Part shown: positions 54,518 to 63,041 of the stretch, piece by piece | Position numbering within the stretch: position 1 is the stretch's first letter | Layout: every line of letters begins with the position of its first letter | From: Planctomycetota bacterium | Lineage (GTDB): Bacteria; Planctomycetota; Phycisphaerae; Phycisphaerales; UBA1924 | NCBI GenBank assembly: GCA_039819165.1 | Contig: JBCBSM010000001.1 | Span: forward strand, 744,001 to 808,000 | DNA: 64,000 nucleotides | Direction of reading: 5' to 3' | Program-made: the position numbers and the translations under genes | The notes under the pieces: model-generated | Told to the model about the DNA's origin: nothing | Seen by the model: the letters and a program-made list of their open reading frames with translations, nothing else | Databases searched by the model: none

Positions 54518-56473
54518 CTACCCGCCGAACGACTCGATCCCGAGTTGCAGGTCGCGGCGAGCCTTGGGCGTCCTGGCCCGCGTGAGCACCCTGCGCAGCA
54601 GCGCGATCCCTTCCTCCCGCTCGCCGCTGGCCGCCAGCGCGCCGGCGAGTTCTAGGGCGTCCGTTGCGAGCCGCTGCGGACGCACGTGGCCCGAGAGCAC
54701 CCGGGCGATCGTGGCGGCGGCGCGATCGTCCAGCAGCAGCGGCCGCAGCGCATGCCAGGCGAGGTCGCGAACCGCCGGATCCTCCGCGGCCTCGGGATCC
54801 AGCCGCGCGAAGGCGGCGGCGAAGCCGGTGCGCTCTCCCATTGCGAACAGGGCCCCGAGCCCGGCGGCGGCGACCCCCGAATCCACCGAATCGGGCGCGA
54901 CCCGCAGCGCATCGAGCACGACCTCGGCGGCCCGCGCATCGTCGCCCGACATCCGCAGGCCCCAGATGCCGTCCGCAACGCCCGGCCCCACCGCCTGCGG
55001 GAACGTGCGGAGATTCGCGAGTGGCGGGACGGCGTCGATGCGCTGCGGCGGCTGGGCGTCCAGCATCCACAGCGGGTCGCCGAAGAACGCCAGCTTGCGA
55101 TTCTCGAGCAAGCCGTCCTCGCGGACCGCCGCCGCGAAGGGATAGAGCGAGCCCAGCCGCGCGGCCAGCGTGACCTGCGGCACGAAGCTCTGCAGCCCCG
55201 GCTCATCAACCGAGCCGAAGTATGCGAATGCGCCGCGGTCGAGCCACGCGCCCGCCACGCTCGTCCGAATGCCGGGCCGCTGCGCCGAGAACGAGTGCAC
55301 GACGTACACCGCGGCCGGCGTGGCGAGGACGGGCACGTCGCGGGCCGACGCGGTTCCGGGCTCGAGGTGGAACTCGGTCACCCGCCCCTTGGTGTTGAAG
55401 GCGATCAGCTGGGCGTCGACAGGCGACGCGGCCCGCTCGAGCAGGTCGGCCACGCCCTGCCGCGGCGCGTCGTCGATGGCCAGCCCGAGGCCGATCTGGC
55501 GGTAGATCCCCGCCGCCGGCTGCACGTCGTAGTTGGTCCAGGGCGGCGTCTGCGGGTAGCCGTCGAAGAGCCACGCCCGCCGCGGCGTCAGGAAGAGCGA
55601 GGACATCGCCGCGTACGCCGAGCGGGCGCTCGACCCGAAGATCTGGCCCGTCCACGCCCAGCGTCCCGCCTCGCGGGAGGCCGACCCCATCCGCCCGAGG
55701 CGGGCCGTGAGCGCGATGGTGCCGTGCGGCGGCCCCTCGATCCGCGCGGGAGCGTTGGCGCAGAGCGTGATGGCGTCGACGTCGTCGCCCAGGCCCCGCC
55801 AGGCGACGCCCAGGCCATCGAGCCGCGCCTCGATGGCCGCGCACAGCAGTTCGGCGTCGGCCGCCTCGATCGCCTGGTTCGCGCCGCCGGCGACGGGCAT
55901 CCAGACGATGGGCTGCGCCCGCCCCGCCGCGAGTGCGAGCGCGGCGGGCCAGGCCGCGTCGCCCGGATCGGCCACGATTGCACCCGCCGGCGTGAGGCCC
56001 AGCGACCGCCACTGCTCGATCGCGCCCGCCATGCCGGCCGACGCGTCGCCGGAAACGCCCCACACGCGGCGTACCGCGCCCTCGATGGCCTCCCGCCGCT
56101 CGTCCGCGGACCAATCCTCCGCGCCGCCTTCCGCGGACCAGCCGAAGACGGCCTCGGGCTCGAAGGCACGGACGAACCGCGCGATACCCTCCCGAGCGAG
56201 CCATGTGCCGTCGTCGAGCAGCACCGGGTAGCGGGCGGCGGCGGTCCAGCTGGCCACCGCCTCGACGAAGCTCCGCTCGTCCCGTACCACGACCACGAAG
56301 GGCGAGACGCGGACCGCCCGATCGAGGGCCCGCACGCGCGCGCCCAGCCGCTGGGGTGGCCGAAGCTCGTCGAAGCTCCGCGTCTGCTGTTCGGGGGCAT
56401 CCTGGCCGGCCACCGGCACGCCCGCCGCCAGCACCGCCGCGAGCACGCCCAACCCAAGCACGATCCGTCGCAT
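54518..56473 (-). CDS. Exported 651-residue protein of unknown function
   Basis: From ATG 56473: signal peptide (MRRIVLGLGVLAAVLAAGVPVAGQ), then about 620 residues I cannot assign. Resemblances: an early stretch VVVVRDERSFVEAVASW...YPVLLDDG is like the cell-wall-binding (CWB2-type) repeat of putative sugar- or polymer-handling proteins, and the last 150 residues have the heptad-like alpha-alpha repeats of TPR/HEAT modules (ALRVAPDSVDSGVAAAGLGA, AFARLDPEAAEDPAVRDLAW). The gene has TAGAGT five bases before the ATG and no ribosome binding site. It converges on the phosphoesterase gene. Confidence 0.6.
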   Translation of the reverse strand: MRRIVLGLGVLAAVLAAGVPVAGQDAPEQQTRSFDELRPPQRLGARVRALDRAVRVSPFVVVVRDERSFVEAVASWTAAARYPVLLDDGTWLAREGIARFVRAFEPEAVFGWSAEGGAEDWSADERREAIEGAVRRVWGVSGDASAGMAGAIEQWRSLGLTPAGAIVADPGDAAWPAALALAAGRAQPIVWMPVAGGANQAIEAADAELLCAAIEARLDGLGVAWRGLGDDVDAITLCANAPARIEGPPHGTIALTARLGRMGSASREAGRWAWTGQIFGSSARSAYAAMSSLFLTPRRAWLFDGYPQTPPWTNYDVQPAAGIYRQIGLGLAIDDAPRQGVADLLERAASPVDAQLIAFNTKGRVTEFHLEPGTASARDVPVLATPAAVYVVHSFSAQRPGIRTSVAGAWLDRGAFAYFGSVDEPGLQSFVPQVTLAARLGSLYPFAAAVREDGLLENRKLAFFGDPLWMLDAQPPQRIDAVPPLANLRTFPQAVGPGVADGIWGLRMSGDDARAAEVVLDALRVAPDSVDSGVAAAGLGALFAMGERTGFAAAFARLDPEAAEDPAVRDLAWHALRPLLLDDRAAATIARVLSGHVRPQRLATDALELAGALAASGEREEGIALLRRVLTRARTPKARRDLQLGIESFGG

Positions 56474-56478
56474 GCGGC

Positions 56479-56484
56479 ACTCTA
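56479..56484 (-). promoter_or_regulatory. -10 box TAGAGT, leaderless-type promoter
   Basis: Five bases before the ATG of the 651-residue exported protein. A TACGAT box on the other strand (56498-56503) could serve the divergent tRNA-Leu. Confidence 0.45.
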
Positions 56485-56525
56485 CGCGACGCGTCGATAC
56501 GATCGATCGGCCGGACAAGGGCCAC

Positions 56526-56609
56526 GCGGGCGTGGCGGAATTGGCAGACGCGCGGGATTTAGGTTCCCGTGGCCGAAAGGCCGTGCAGGTTCGATCCCTG
56601 TCGCCCGCA
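56526..56609 (+). tRNA. tRNA-Leu (TAG)
   Basis: 84 bases; acceptor GCGGGCG/CGCCCGC, anticodon loop TTTAGGT, long variable arm with GGCCGAAAGGCC. Reads CTA/CTG-type codons. CCA not encoded. Confidence 0.94.
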
Positions 56610-56672
56610 TTACGTGCCGCCCGGCGGGCCCCGCCGCGGGCGTAACATGGCCGCAGCCAAGGACGGACCAGC

Positions 56673-57779
56673 GTGACCAGCACCCCGCACACCGGAACCC
56701 ACGTCGACGCCGTCAAGGAGGCCGCCGCCGCCCTGGATCGCGGCGGACTGGCCATCCTGCGGACCGAGACCGTGTACGGCGTCTTCGCCCGGGGCGACAA
56801 TCCCGAGGCGATCGACCGCATCCGCGCGCTGCCGCGGCTGGAGGCCGCCGGCCCGTGGGGCCTGCTGGCATGGCACGCGGGTGCCGCCGCCGCCGTGCTC
56901 GACGCGCTCGACCGCGCGGGCGTCGAGCCCTCGCCGACCTACCGCCGCGTGATCAATCGGGCGTGGCCCGGCCCCGTCACCCTGCGGCTGCGGACGCCCC
57001 GTGCGGCCGATATTGCGGCGGCTGGCGGCCTGCACCCCGGTGTCGCCAATGACGCCGACCGGCTCTCCGTCCGTGTGCCCGACGACACCTGGGCCCAGAT
57101 GACGCTGCAGCGCGTCGGCGGCCCGGTCGTTGCGTCCTCGGCCGAAGCGCTGGACCTCTCGCCACCCGCGCGCCCGGGCCAATGCCCGCCGGCCGTCGAT
57201 GGCGTGGACTTCATCCACGACGCCGGGGCCACGCGCCTCGCGAGGCACAGCACCGTGGTCGACCTCGCCGACGACGGCTCCTGGACCGTGGCGTCGGAGG
57301 GTGCGCTGACGGGCGACCAGGTCCGCGATCGGCTCGCCACCGTGGTGCTCTTCGTGTGCACGGGCAACACCTGCCGCAGCCCGATGGCCGAGGCCATCGC
57401 GCGGGGCATCCTCGAATCCCGGGGCCGCGGGCAGCACGCGATCGTGCTCTCCGCGGGCGTGTCGGCCGTCGATGGCGCCACCGCCACGCCGGAGGCCGTC
57501 CGCGCCGTCGAGGCCGTCGGCGGTGACCTCACGACGCACCGCAGCCAGCCGCTGACCGATCGGCTTGTCGAGCGGGCCGACGCCGTCTTCGCGATGACCG
57601 AGAGCCACCTGGAGACCGCACGCAGCCTGACGCCGCCCGCCCAGCAGCACAAGCTGGTGCGGCTGGACGCCGACGCCGACACGCCCGATCCAATCGGCGG
57701 GCCCCAGAAGCTCTATGATCAACTGGCGCGGCGGCTCAGCGACGTGATCCGCCGCCGGCTCGAGGAGCTGGACCTATGA
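56673..57779 (+). CDS. YrdC/Sua5-like domain fused to low-molecular-weight phosphatase
   Basis: 368 residues from GTG 56673 (AAGGA upstream). Residues 10-205 match the YrdC/Sua5 fold that makes threonylcarbamoyl-AMP for tRNA t6A: ALDRGGLAILRTETVYGVFA, then RRVINRAWPGPVTLRLR, DRLSVRVPDDTW, VVASSAEALDLSPPA. The KRxxKP lysine signature is weak (RIRALPRLEAAGPWGLLA), so activity may be altered. Residues 222-368 are a low-molecular-weight protein phosphatase: VVLFVCTGNTCRSPMAEAIA (Cys229, Arg235), LSAGVSA, THRSQPLTDRLVERADAVFAM and DTPDPIGG (acid Asp). Both domains also occur separately in bacteria; the stop overlaps the rpiB start (ATGA). Confidence 0.87.
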   Translation: MTSTPHTGTHVDAVKEAAAALDRGGLAILRTETVYGVFARGDNPEAIDRIRALPRLEAAGPWGLLAWHAGAAAAVLDALDRAGVEPSPTYRRVINRAWPGPVTLRLRTPRAADIAAAGGLHPGVANDADRLSVRVPDDTWAQMTLQRVGGPVVASSAEALDLSPPARPGQCPPAVDGVDFIHDAGATRLARHSTVVDLADDGSWTVASEGALTGDQVRDRLATVVLFVCTGNTCRSPMAEAIARGILESRGRGQHAIVLSAGVSAVDGATATPEAVRAVEAVGGDLTTHRSQPLTDRLVERADAVFAMTESHLETARSLTPPAQQHKLVRLDADADTPDPIGGPQKLYDQLARRLSDVIRRRLEELDL

Positions 57780-58261
57780 AGATCGCCATCGGCGCGGACC
57801 ATCGGGGACGAGACGCCGCGCGCTCCCTCATGCGGGCGCTGCAGGCCATCGGCCACGACGTCGACCTCTACAAGGACGCCGAGGAGGGCCAGGCCTGCGA
57901 CTACCCCGACCGGGCCTACGGCGTCGGGCGGCTCATCGCGGCGGGTGAGGCCGACCGCGGCGTGCTGCTCTGCGGCTCGGGCATCGGCATGTGCATCGCC
58001 GCCAACAAGGTCGACGGCGTACGGGCCGCCCTCGTGCACGACGAGTTCACCGCCCAGATGGCCATGAGCCACAACAACGCCAACGTGCTGTGCCTCTCGG
58101 CCGACATGATCGGCCAGCGGCTCATCGAGCGGATGGTCGAGTCCTGGCTCCGTACCGACTTCGAGGGCGGCCGCCACGCCCGGCGCGTCGCCAAGATCCA
58201 CGCGATCGAGCGGGGCGAGGACCCGGCCGACGTCACCAGCGAGACCCTCGCCGGCGACTAG
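57776..58261 (+). CDS. rpiB: Ribose-5-phosphate isomerase B
   Basis: 161 residues. It interconverts ribose- and ribulose-5-phosphate. MKIAIGADHRGRDAA, SGIGMCIAANKVDGVRAAL preceded by the catalytic Cys of LLCGSGIG, and SHNNANVLCLSADMIG are the family blocks. ATGA overlap with the YrdC-phosphatase gene ties its translation to that gene. Length normal. Confidence 0.95.
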   Translation: MKIAIGADHRGRDAARSLMRALQAIGHDVDLYKDAEEGQACDYPDRAYGVGRLIAAGEADRGVLLCGSGIGMCIAANKVDGVRAALVHDEFTAQMAMSHNNANVLCLSADMIGQRLIERMVESWLRTDFEGGRHARRVAKIHAIERGEDPADVTSETLAGD

Positions 58262-58276
58262 CCGCTCTCGAATCGA

Positions 58277-58888
58277 CTACCCCCGCCGCGCCCGCGCCGC
58301 CCGAACCAGCGCAATGGCCTCGGCGATCGCATCTCCGAGCGATTCGTTCACGATGAAGTGGTCGTAGCAGCCGCTCTCGCGGGCCGTTGCGATCTCCCGC
58401 TTGGCCTCGGCGAAGCGCCGCTGGATGGCCGCCTCGTCCTCCCGCTTGCGGGCCCGCAGCCGCGCGAGCAGATCGTCCTCGCTCGGGGGCAGCACGAAGA
58501 TCGCCATCGCGTCGGGCATCCGCGCCTTCACCTGCCGCGCCCCCTCGACGTCGATGTCCGCGATGACGACCCGTCCCCGCCGCAACTGCTCGTCGACCCA
58601 AGCCCGCGGCGTGCCGTAGTAGCGGCCGAACACCGTGGCCCACTCCAGCAGCGCATCGCGGTCGATCATGTCGCGGAAGGCGGCCTCGTCGACGAAGTGG
58701 TAGTCCACGCCGTCCACGTCGTCGGGCGTCTTGGCCCGCGTGGTCACCGACACGCTGAAGAGCGCCGCGGGGATGTCGCGCTCGACCGCCCGGGCGATCG
58801 TGGTCTTGCCCACCCCCGACGGCCCGCTGAACACGACGAGCACGCCGTCGTCGGTATCGGTCGCCAGGCGGTGCGTGGGCTCGCTCAT
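58277..58888 (-). CDS. gmk: Guanylate kinase
   Basis: 203 residues from ATG 58888. LVVFSGPSGVGKTTIARAV (P-loop), SVSVTTRAKTPDDVDGVDYHFV (GMP-binding), EWATVFGRYYGTPRAWVDEQL, IADIDVEGARQVKARMP. It phosphorylates GMP to GDP. Converges on rpiB with 15 bases between stops. A TAGACT box ends seven bases before the start. Confidence 0.96.
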   Translation of the reverse strand: MSEPTHRLATDTDDGVLVVFSGPSGVGKTTIARAVERDIPAALFSVSVTTRAKTPDDVDGVDYHFVDEAAFRDMIDRDALLEWATVFGRYYGTPRAWVDEQLRRGRVVIADIDVEGARQVKARMPDAMAIFVLPPSEDDLLARLRARKREDEAAIQRRFAEAKREIATARESGCYDHFIVNESLGDAIAEAIALVRAARARRG

Positions 58889-58895
58889 GGGGGCG

Positions 58896-58901
58896 AGTCT
58901 A
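58896..58901 (-). promoter_or_regulatory. -10 box TAGACT, leaderless-type promoter of gmk
   Basis: Seven bases before the ATG; no ribosome binding site between. Confidence 0.5.
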
Positions 58902-58925
58902 GAGACCGTGCCGGCACGCGTCGCG

Positions 58926-59222
58926 TCAGCCGCCGAGCACCCTGGGCACCCGGATGAACCGCCCGTCCATCGCCGGCGCGATGCGCACGAGCGCCGCATG
59001 ATCGAGCTCCCCACCGGCCTCGTCCTCGGCCAACGGAGCATCGAGGTCCGCGGCGTGGGCCAGCGGCTCGACGCCCTGGAGATCCAGCTCGCCCAGACGC
59101 TGCGCGTAGCCGCAGATGCCGCTCAGCTGGCCCGCGAGTTCCGCGGCCTTGCCGGGCTCGATCTCGAGCTTCGACAGCCGCGCGAGCTTCTCGACCTGCT
59201 CTCGGGTGACCTCATCCGCCAT
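58926..59222 (-). CDS. gatC: Asp/Glu-tRNA amidotransferase subunit C
   Basis: 98 residues. VTREQVEKLARLSKLEIEPGKAAEL is the GatC signature; VEPLAHAADL and a C-terminal FIRVPRVLGG are also typical. GatC wraps around GatA in the complex that turns Glu-tRNA(Gln) and Asp-tRNA(Asn) into the amidated forms. gatA and gatB are not next to it. TAGCAT ends five bases before the ATG. Confidence 0.93.
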   Translation of the reverse strand: MADEVTREQVEKLARLSKLEIEPGKAAELAGQLSGICGYAQRLGELDLQGVEPLAHAADLDAPLAEDEAGGELDHAALVRIAPAMDGRFIRVPRVLGG

Positions 59223-59227
59223 GCAGC

Positions 59228-59233
59228 ATGCTA
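59228..59233 (-). promoter_or_regulatory. -10 box TAGCAT, leaderless-type promoter of gatC
   Basis: Five bases before the ATG. Confidence 0.5.
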
Positions 59234-59240
59234 GTCGGAC

Positions 59241-60260
59241 CTAGGCCAGCTTGGTGACCCCGCGTTCGGCCAGCGTCGCCGCATCGCGGCCGCTCAGCTC
59301 CTCGGTGCGTGCGATGTCGTCCTCGGACATCCACGGCAGCAGCCGCATGTTCTCGCGCAGCCTGTCGGGGAACGGCCGACCCAGCCGCTCGTGCCGCGGC
59401 CGGCTCTTCCAGATTCGGTGCATCCACAGGTACTGCTCGGGAGCGTCGCGAACGGCCATCTCCAGGGCACGGCGATACCTCGCCGTCAGGTAGAACAGCG
59501 GATCGGGGTGCGTGTTCCAGTCCTCGGGGCCGTAGGTATCGAAGATGCGGAAGCGGTACCGCAGCGTGCCGTCCACGCACGGCAGCCGGTAGGCCGCCCC
59601 CACGACCAGCTGGGCCTGGAACTGCATCGCCAGCAGCCCGATCGACTTGTAGCTGCTCGCTAGCCGCCCGAAGTAGGGCACGAACAAGCCGCGGTCGCCC
59701 GCGTTCTGGTCGGCGACGAAGGCCGGGCACGCGCCATCCGCGACCAGGCTCGGCATCTGCGTGACGGCACCGAACTTGTCGACGAGCGTGAGCCCGGGCC
59801 TCGACCGCGTCTCGCGGACCCAGCGATCCAGCGGCTTGAGATCGAGCGGACGATACACCGCGTGCAGCGGCAGCCCCAGCAGGCCCGAGGTGCTCGCAAG
59901 CACCTCCCAGTTGCCGCAATGGCCGGTCATCACGATGCATGGCCGGCCGCCCACGATCGTCCGCAGGCCCTTTGCCACGTCGCACAGCTCGACGTGTCCC
60001 AGCAGGCTGTCGACGTTCAGCGTCCGGGGACAGCGGGCGATCTCCGCGGCAAGCACGAACAGGTGCTGATATGCGGCGATCGCCAGCTCGCGTCGTGCGT
60101 CGACATCCAGATCCGGGAAGGCGACGCCGAGGTGCTCCTGGGCGCGTGCGAGCCGCGATCGATTGCTGGGCAGCAACGCGAACCGCCGGCCGGCGGCGCG
60201 CGCGAAGGCAAACGTCGGTCCCGGCGGCGGCGAGGACAGCGCCGCCGAGGCGATCTTCAC
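59241..60260 (-). CDS. LpxL/HtrB-family lipid acyltransferase
   Basis: 339 residues from GTG 60260; an earlier start cannot be excluded. The lysophospholipid-acyltransferase motif CIVMTGHCGNWEVLAS carries the catalytic His and Glu (HxxxxE), and later blocks FVADQNAGDRGLFVPYFGR and EQYLWMHRIWKSRPR match LpxL-type lauroyl/myristoyl transferases. It would add a secondary acyl chain to lipid A or a related glycolipid at the inner membrane. The presence of this gene is the best local evidence for an outer membrane with lipid A-like lipids. Confidence 0.83.
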   Translation of the reverse strand: MKIASAALSSPPPGPTFAFARAAGRRFALLPSNRSRLARAQEHLGVAFPDLDVDARRELAIAAYQHLFVLAAEIARCPRTLNVDSLLGHVELCDVAKGLRTIVGGRPCIVMTGHCGNWEVLASTSGLLGLPLHAVYRPLDLKPLDRWVRETRSRPGLTLVDKFGAVTQMPSLVADGACPAFVADQNAGDRGLFVPYFGRLASSYKSIGLLAMQFQAQLVVGAAYRLPCVDGTLRYRFRIFDTYGPEDWNTHPDPLFYLTARYRRALEMAVRDAPEQYLWMHRIWKSRPRHERLGRPFPDRLRENMRLLPWMSEDDIARTEELSGRDAATLAERGVTKLA

Positions 60261-60355
60261 CCCGAGCGCCGCCGCGACGCCGAGCGGGGCCGCGAATTGC
60301 GTCTTGGACCGTGCGCGGGCCGTCGGTCGCCCCCGGGTTCCGCCGATGGCCGCCG

Positions 60356-61729
60356 CTAGCGGATGTCGCCGAAGGGCTTGCCGATCAGCGTGTACAGGCG
60401 GTTCTGGTTGAGCACCGGCAGGTTGGCGGCAATGGCGTCCTCGAACAGGCGGTCGTACCGCTCGGCGCGATCGAGCGCCGCCTGGTACCGCTGGATCTCC
60501 TCGATCGTCGCGTTGATGTCCGGCTCGGGCGGCAGGCCCGGCTTGGACCCGAGCACCAGGAAGTCAACGTCGCCGGCCAGATCGGGCACCACCCGACCGT
60601 TCCAGCCGCGGATGGTGGCCTCGATGCCGCGGGCCTCGAGGTCGCTTTCGATGCCGTCCCCGTTGGCGTCGAAGTTGCCGAAGACGACGAACTTGTAGAC
60701 CTTGTTGGGGTCGTACGCGGCGTTGGCGATGACGTCGCCACGAATCAGCGGCCGTCCCGCCTGCGCGCTGGTGATCCGCGCCGTCGACTGGTTGGCCTCG
60801 CGGCGGATGATCTCGATGGTGGCCTTGGAGCGCTGGTAGTTGCCGTTGGGCCCGACGCGGATATCGCCCTGCGAGCCAAAGACCGCGAAGGTCATCCCCA
60901 GCGTGACCTTGTCCTGCGAGCCCAGATTGATCGTGACCTCCCGGCTCAGGTCGTTGACCGCGATGATCGCGCCGTCGACCAGCGATTCCTCGGCCTGCGG
61001 ACGCACGCCGCTGTCGGGCCCCGAGCCGCGGAGCTGGCGGACCTGGTCCTCCAGCCGGCGGTTCTCGGCGAGCGCCTCGTCGAGCTGGTCGCGGAGGATG
61101 GACGCCTGGTCGTCGGTCCGCCGGCGGATGTCCTCGACGCGGCGGTCCATCGACTGCCGCGCGTCGATGTACTCGCCGCGGAGATCCTCGACCTCGCCGC
61201 GGTACTCCTCGACCTCGCCGGTCAGCCGCTCGGTGGTGGCGTTCATGCTGGTCTGGATGGACTCGACGCGGGCGACCTCGTTGGCCAGGTCCTCGCGGGC
61301 GGTCGCCAGCGCGTCCTCGGCCTGCCGCAGCCGGGTGCCGAGCGCCGCCACCTCGTTCTGCGCCTCGCGGGCGACCTGCAGCAGCGGCCGCGAGCCGGTG
61401 GAATCCAGAGCGTCGATCTTGGTGTTGAGTTGCTCGAGCGAGTCGCCGCCCACCCCGGTCACCCGCTGCATGACGTCGCGGCGGGTGTCGACGAGGTAGC
61501 CCGCCAGGCTCTTGCGGTCCCTGGAGGCCGCCTGCACCAGCAGCCGGATGTCGTCGCGCTGCCGCTCATCGGACCGCACGAACTCGGCCAGGTCCTCGTT
61601 GAGCTCCTGGTAGTCGCGGTCGGCCGCCTGCGCCTGGAAGAAGAACACCACGCTGACCACGAAGAGCACCACCACGAGGATGCTCGTGACCGCGGCGTAA
61701 AAGACCATTCCGCCACTACGTCCGGCCAT
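60356..61729 (-). CDS. Membrane-anchored coiled-coil protein
   Basis: 457 residues, unrecognised. One N-terminal membrane helix (VFYAAVTSILVVVLFVVSVVFFF, residues 9-31), then about 220 residues of coiled coil rich in Glu, Arg and Asp (for example RGEVEDLRGEYIDARQSMD), then a C-terminal globular region from about 245 (DGAIIAVNDLSREVTINLGSQDKV, GMTFAVFG, ATIEIIRREANQSTARI), which has the look of a small beta-barrel domain. A scaffold or envelope-spanning role is likely. SD-like AAGGGAAAGG upstream of ATG 61729. Confidence 0.65.
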   Translation of the reverse strand: MAGRSGGMVFYAAVTSILVVVLFVVSVVFFFQAQAADRDYQELNEDLAEFVRSDERQRDDIRLLVQAASRDRKSLAGYLVDTRRDVMQRVTGVGGDSLEQLNTKIDALDSTGSRPLLQVAREAQNEVAALGTRLRQAEDALATAREDLANEVARVESIQTSMNATTERLTGEVEEYRGEVEDLRGEYIDARQSMDRRVEDIRRRTDDQASILRDQLDEALAENRRLEDQVRQLRGSGPDSGVRPQAEESLVDGAIIAVNDLSREVTINLGSQDKVTLGMTFAVFGSQGDIRVGPNGNYQRSKATIEIIRREANQSTARITSAQAGRPLIRGDVIANAAYDPNKVYKFVVFGNFDANGDGIESDLEARGIEATIRGWNGRVVPDLAGDVDFLVLGSKPGLPPEPDINATIEEIQRYQAALDRAERYDRLFEDAIAANLPVLNQNRLYTLIGKPFGDIR

Positions 61730-62114
61730 GCCTGCGGCCCCTTTCCCTTCGAGCGCTCGATGCCGCGGGCCACGCTCGGCCCGGCTGTGCTGCCCGCGGC
61801 GGGTCCAGATCTGGAGCGATCCGGAGCGGAGCCGCCCGGCGATTCCAATACGTACGACCGGGCGCGGCTGTTGCCCGGCCTCGGGGTGCCAAGTGTGGGC
61901 GGTGCGGGCCGCCTGGTCAAGTCCAGCACGCGATGCGGGCGGTGATATCCGCCTTTTGGTAGGATCGATCCATCTCCGCCACGCACGCCCCTGCTCCGCA
62001 ACCGCGGGGCCGCCGGCAAGCCGCCGGACGCCTCCGCGTTAGCCCCTTCGAAACGCCGGGCCGTTCTCGCCGATCAAGGGGGCAGTCCGCGAGGCAATCA
62101 AGGAGGACGCCGCG
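61730..62114. other. Divergent intergenic region
   Basis: 385 bases without a recognised gene. It contains a GGCGG-TGATAT-CCGCC hairpin followed by TTTT (61938-61957), a GGATCGATCC palindrome (61962-61971), and a TAGGAT that could be a -10 box at 61960-61965 for the plus-strand gene. Confidence 0.45.
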
Positions 62115-62996
62115 ATGCCCAGCACGGGACACAGCCCCGACACCCGCACGCCGACGTGGCTGAGCATCGCCGCGATGCTGATGGCCGCCTGCCCCGCGCT
62201 CGCCCAGGAGGGGACGGAACCGAAGGAGGGAGCCGCCCCGATCCTGGGCGGGCCGAGCGTCGAGGCCGCCGCGACCCGGGCCACGCTCGTCTCGCGGACC
62301 TATGCCGGCGAACTCGAGCGGCTGTCCCGCCATCCCGCGGAGGCCGCTCTCGACTTCGTCGAGCCTCCCGAGGCCACGAGGCCCGCCATCGAGGCCATCC
62401 TCGCCGAGCGGCGGGCGGTGCTCGACGGGCTGGTGATCGATCGCCTGGACCTGCTGATCAAGCTGGGCAACGGCGGCGGCGCGAGCGACCGCCGCGAGGC
62501 CATCGCCGAGCTGGCCCGGGCGATGGCGCCGCTCGCCCGCAAGGGCGCCCTGGGCGACCGCATCCGCGCCGAGCTGCCGCCCGAGGCCGCCGCAGAACAC
62601 GAGCGGCTCGAGCAGGAGTACAACGAGGCCGCGCTGGCCGATCGCGTACGGCTGCTCAGCGAGGAGCGTCGCGGCGGCGAGCGGGGCCTGCGATTCCGGG
62701 CCCGCGCCATCGAGCGGCTGGTGGGACTGGGGGCCGAGGTCCGCAGCGCCTACGAACGCACGCTGCTGCAGCGGGCCCAGGAGCTCGACGAGCTGATCGC
62801 CAAGCTCGACCTCACGCCCGATCAGGAGAGCAACGTCCGCCGCATCATCCAGCGGTACGGCGAGAAGACGCTCCTGAACCCCGACAAGCGATCGCAGACC
62901 GAGCGGGACCGCCTCGGCGTGTTCCTCGAGGTGGCAAAGGAACTGACACCCGAACAGCGGCGGACGCTCATCCGCATCTCGCGGGGCGAGGCCTGA
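62115..62996 (+). CDS. Exported helical protein of unknown function
   Basis: 293 residues, AGGAGGA upstream. Signal peptide to about residue 30 (ACPALAQ). The remainder is almost entirely helical and charged, with a C-terminal pair of segments (LDLTPDQESNVRRIIQRYGEK, VAKELTPEQRRTLIRISRG) of the LTxxQ type seen in CpxP/Spy-like periplasmic proteins, though the rest is longer. It could act as a periplasmic chaperone or sensor; unproven. Confidence 0.55.
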   Translation: MPSTGHSPDTRTPTWLSIAAMLMAACPALAQEGTEPKEGAAPILGGPSVEAAATRATLVSRTYAGELERLSRHPAEAALDFVEPPEATRPAIEAILAERRAVLDGLVIDRLDLLIKLGNGGGASDRREAIAELARAMAPLARKGALGDRIRAELPPEAAAEHERLEQEYNEAALADRVRLLSEERRGGERGLRFRARAIERLVGLGAEVRSAYERTLLQRAQELDELIAKLDLTPDQESNVRRIIQRYGEKTLLNPDKRSQTERDRLGVFLEVAKELTPEQRRTLIRISRGEA

Positions 62997-63041
62997 ACGA
63001 CTGCAAATTGGCTGGATCCGAATAAGCCCGGACCCAAGCCA

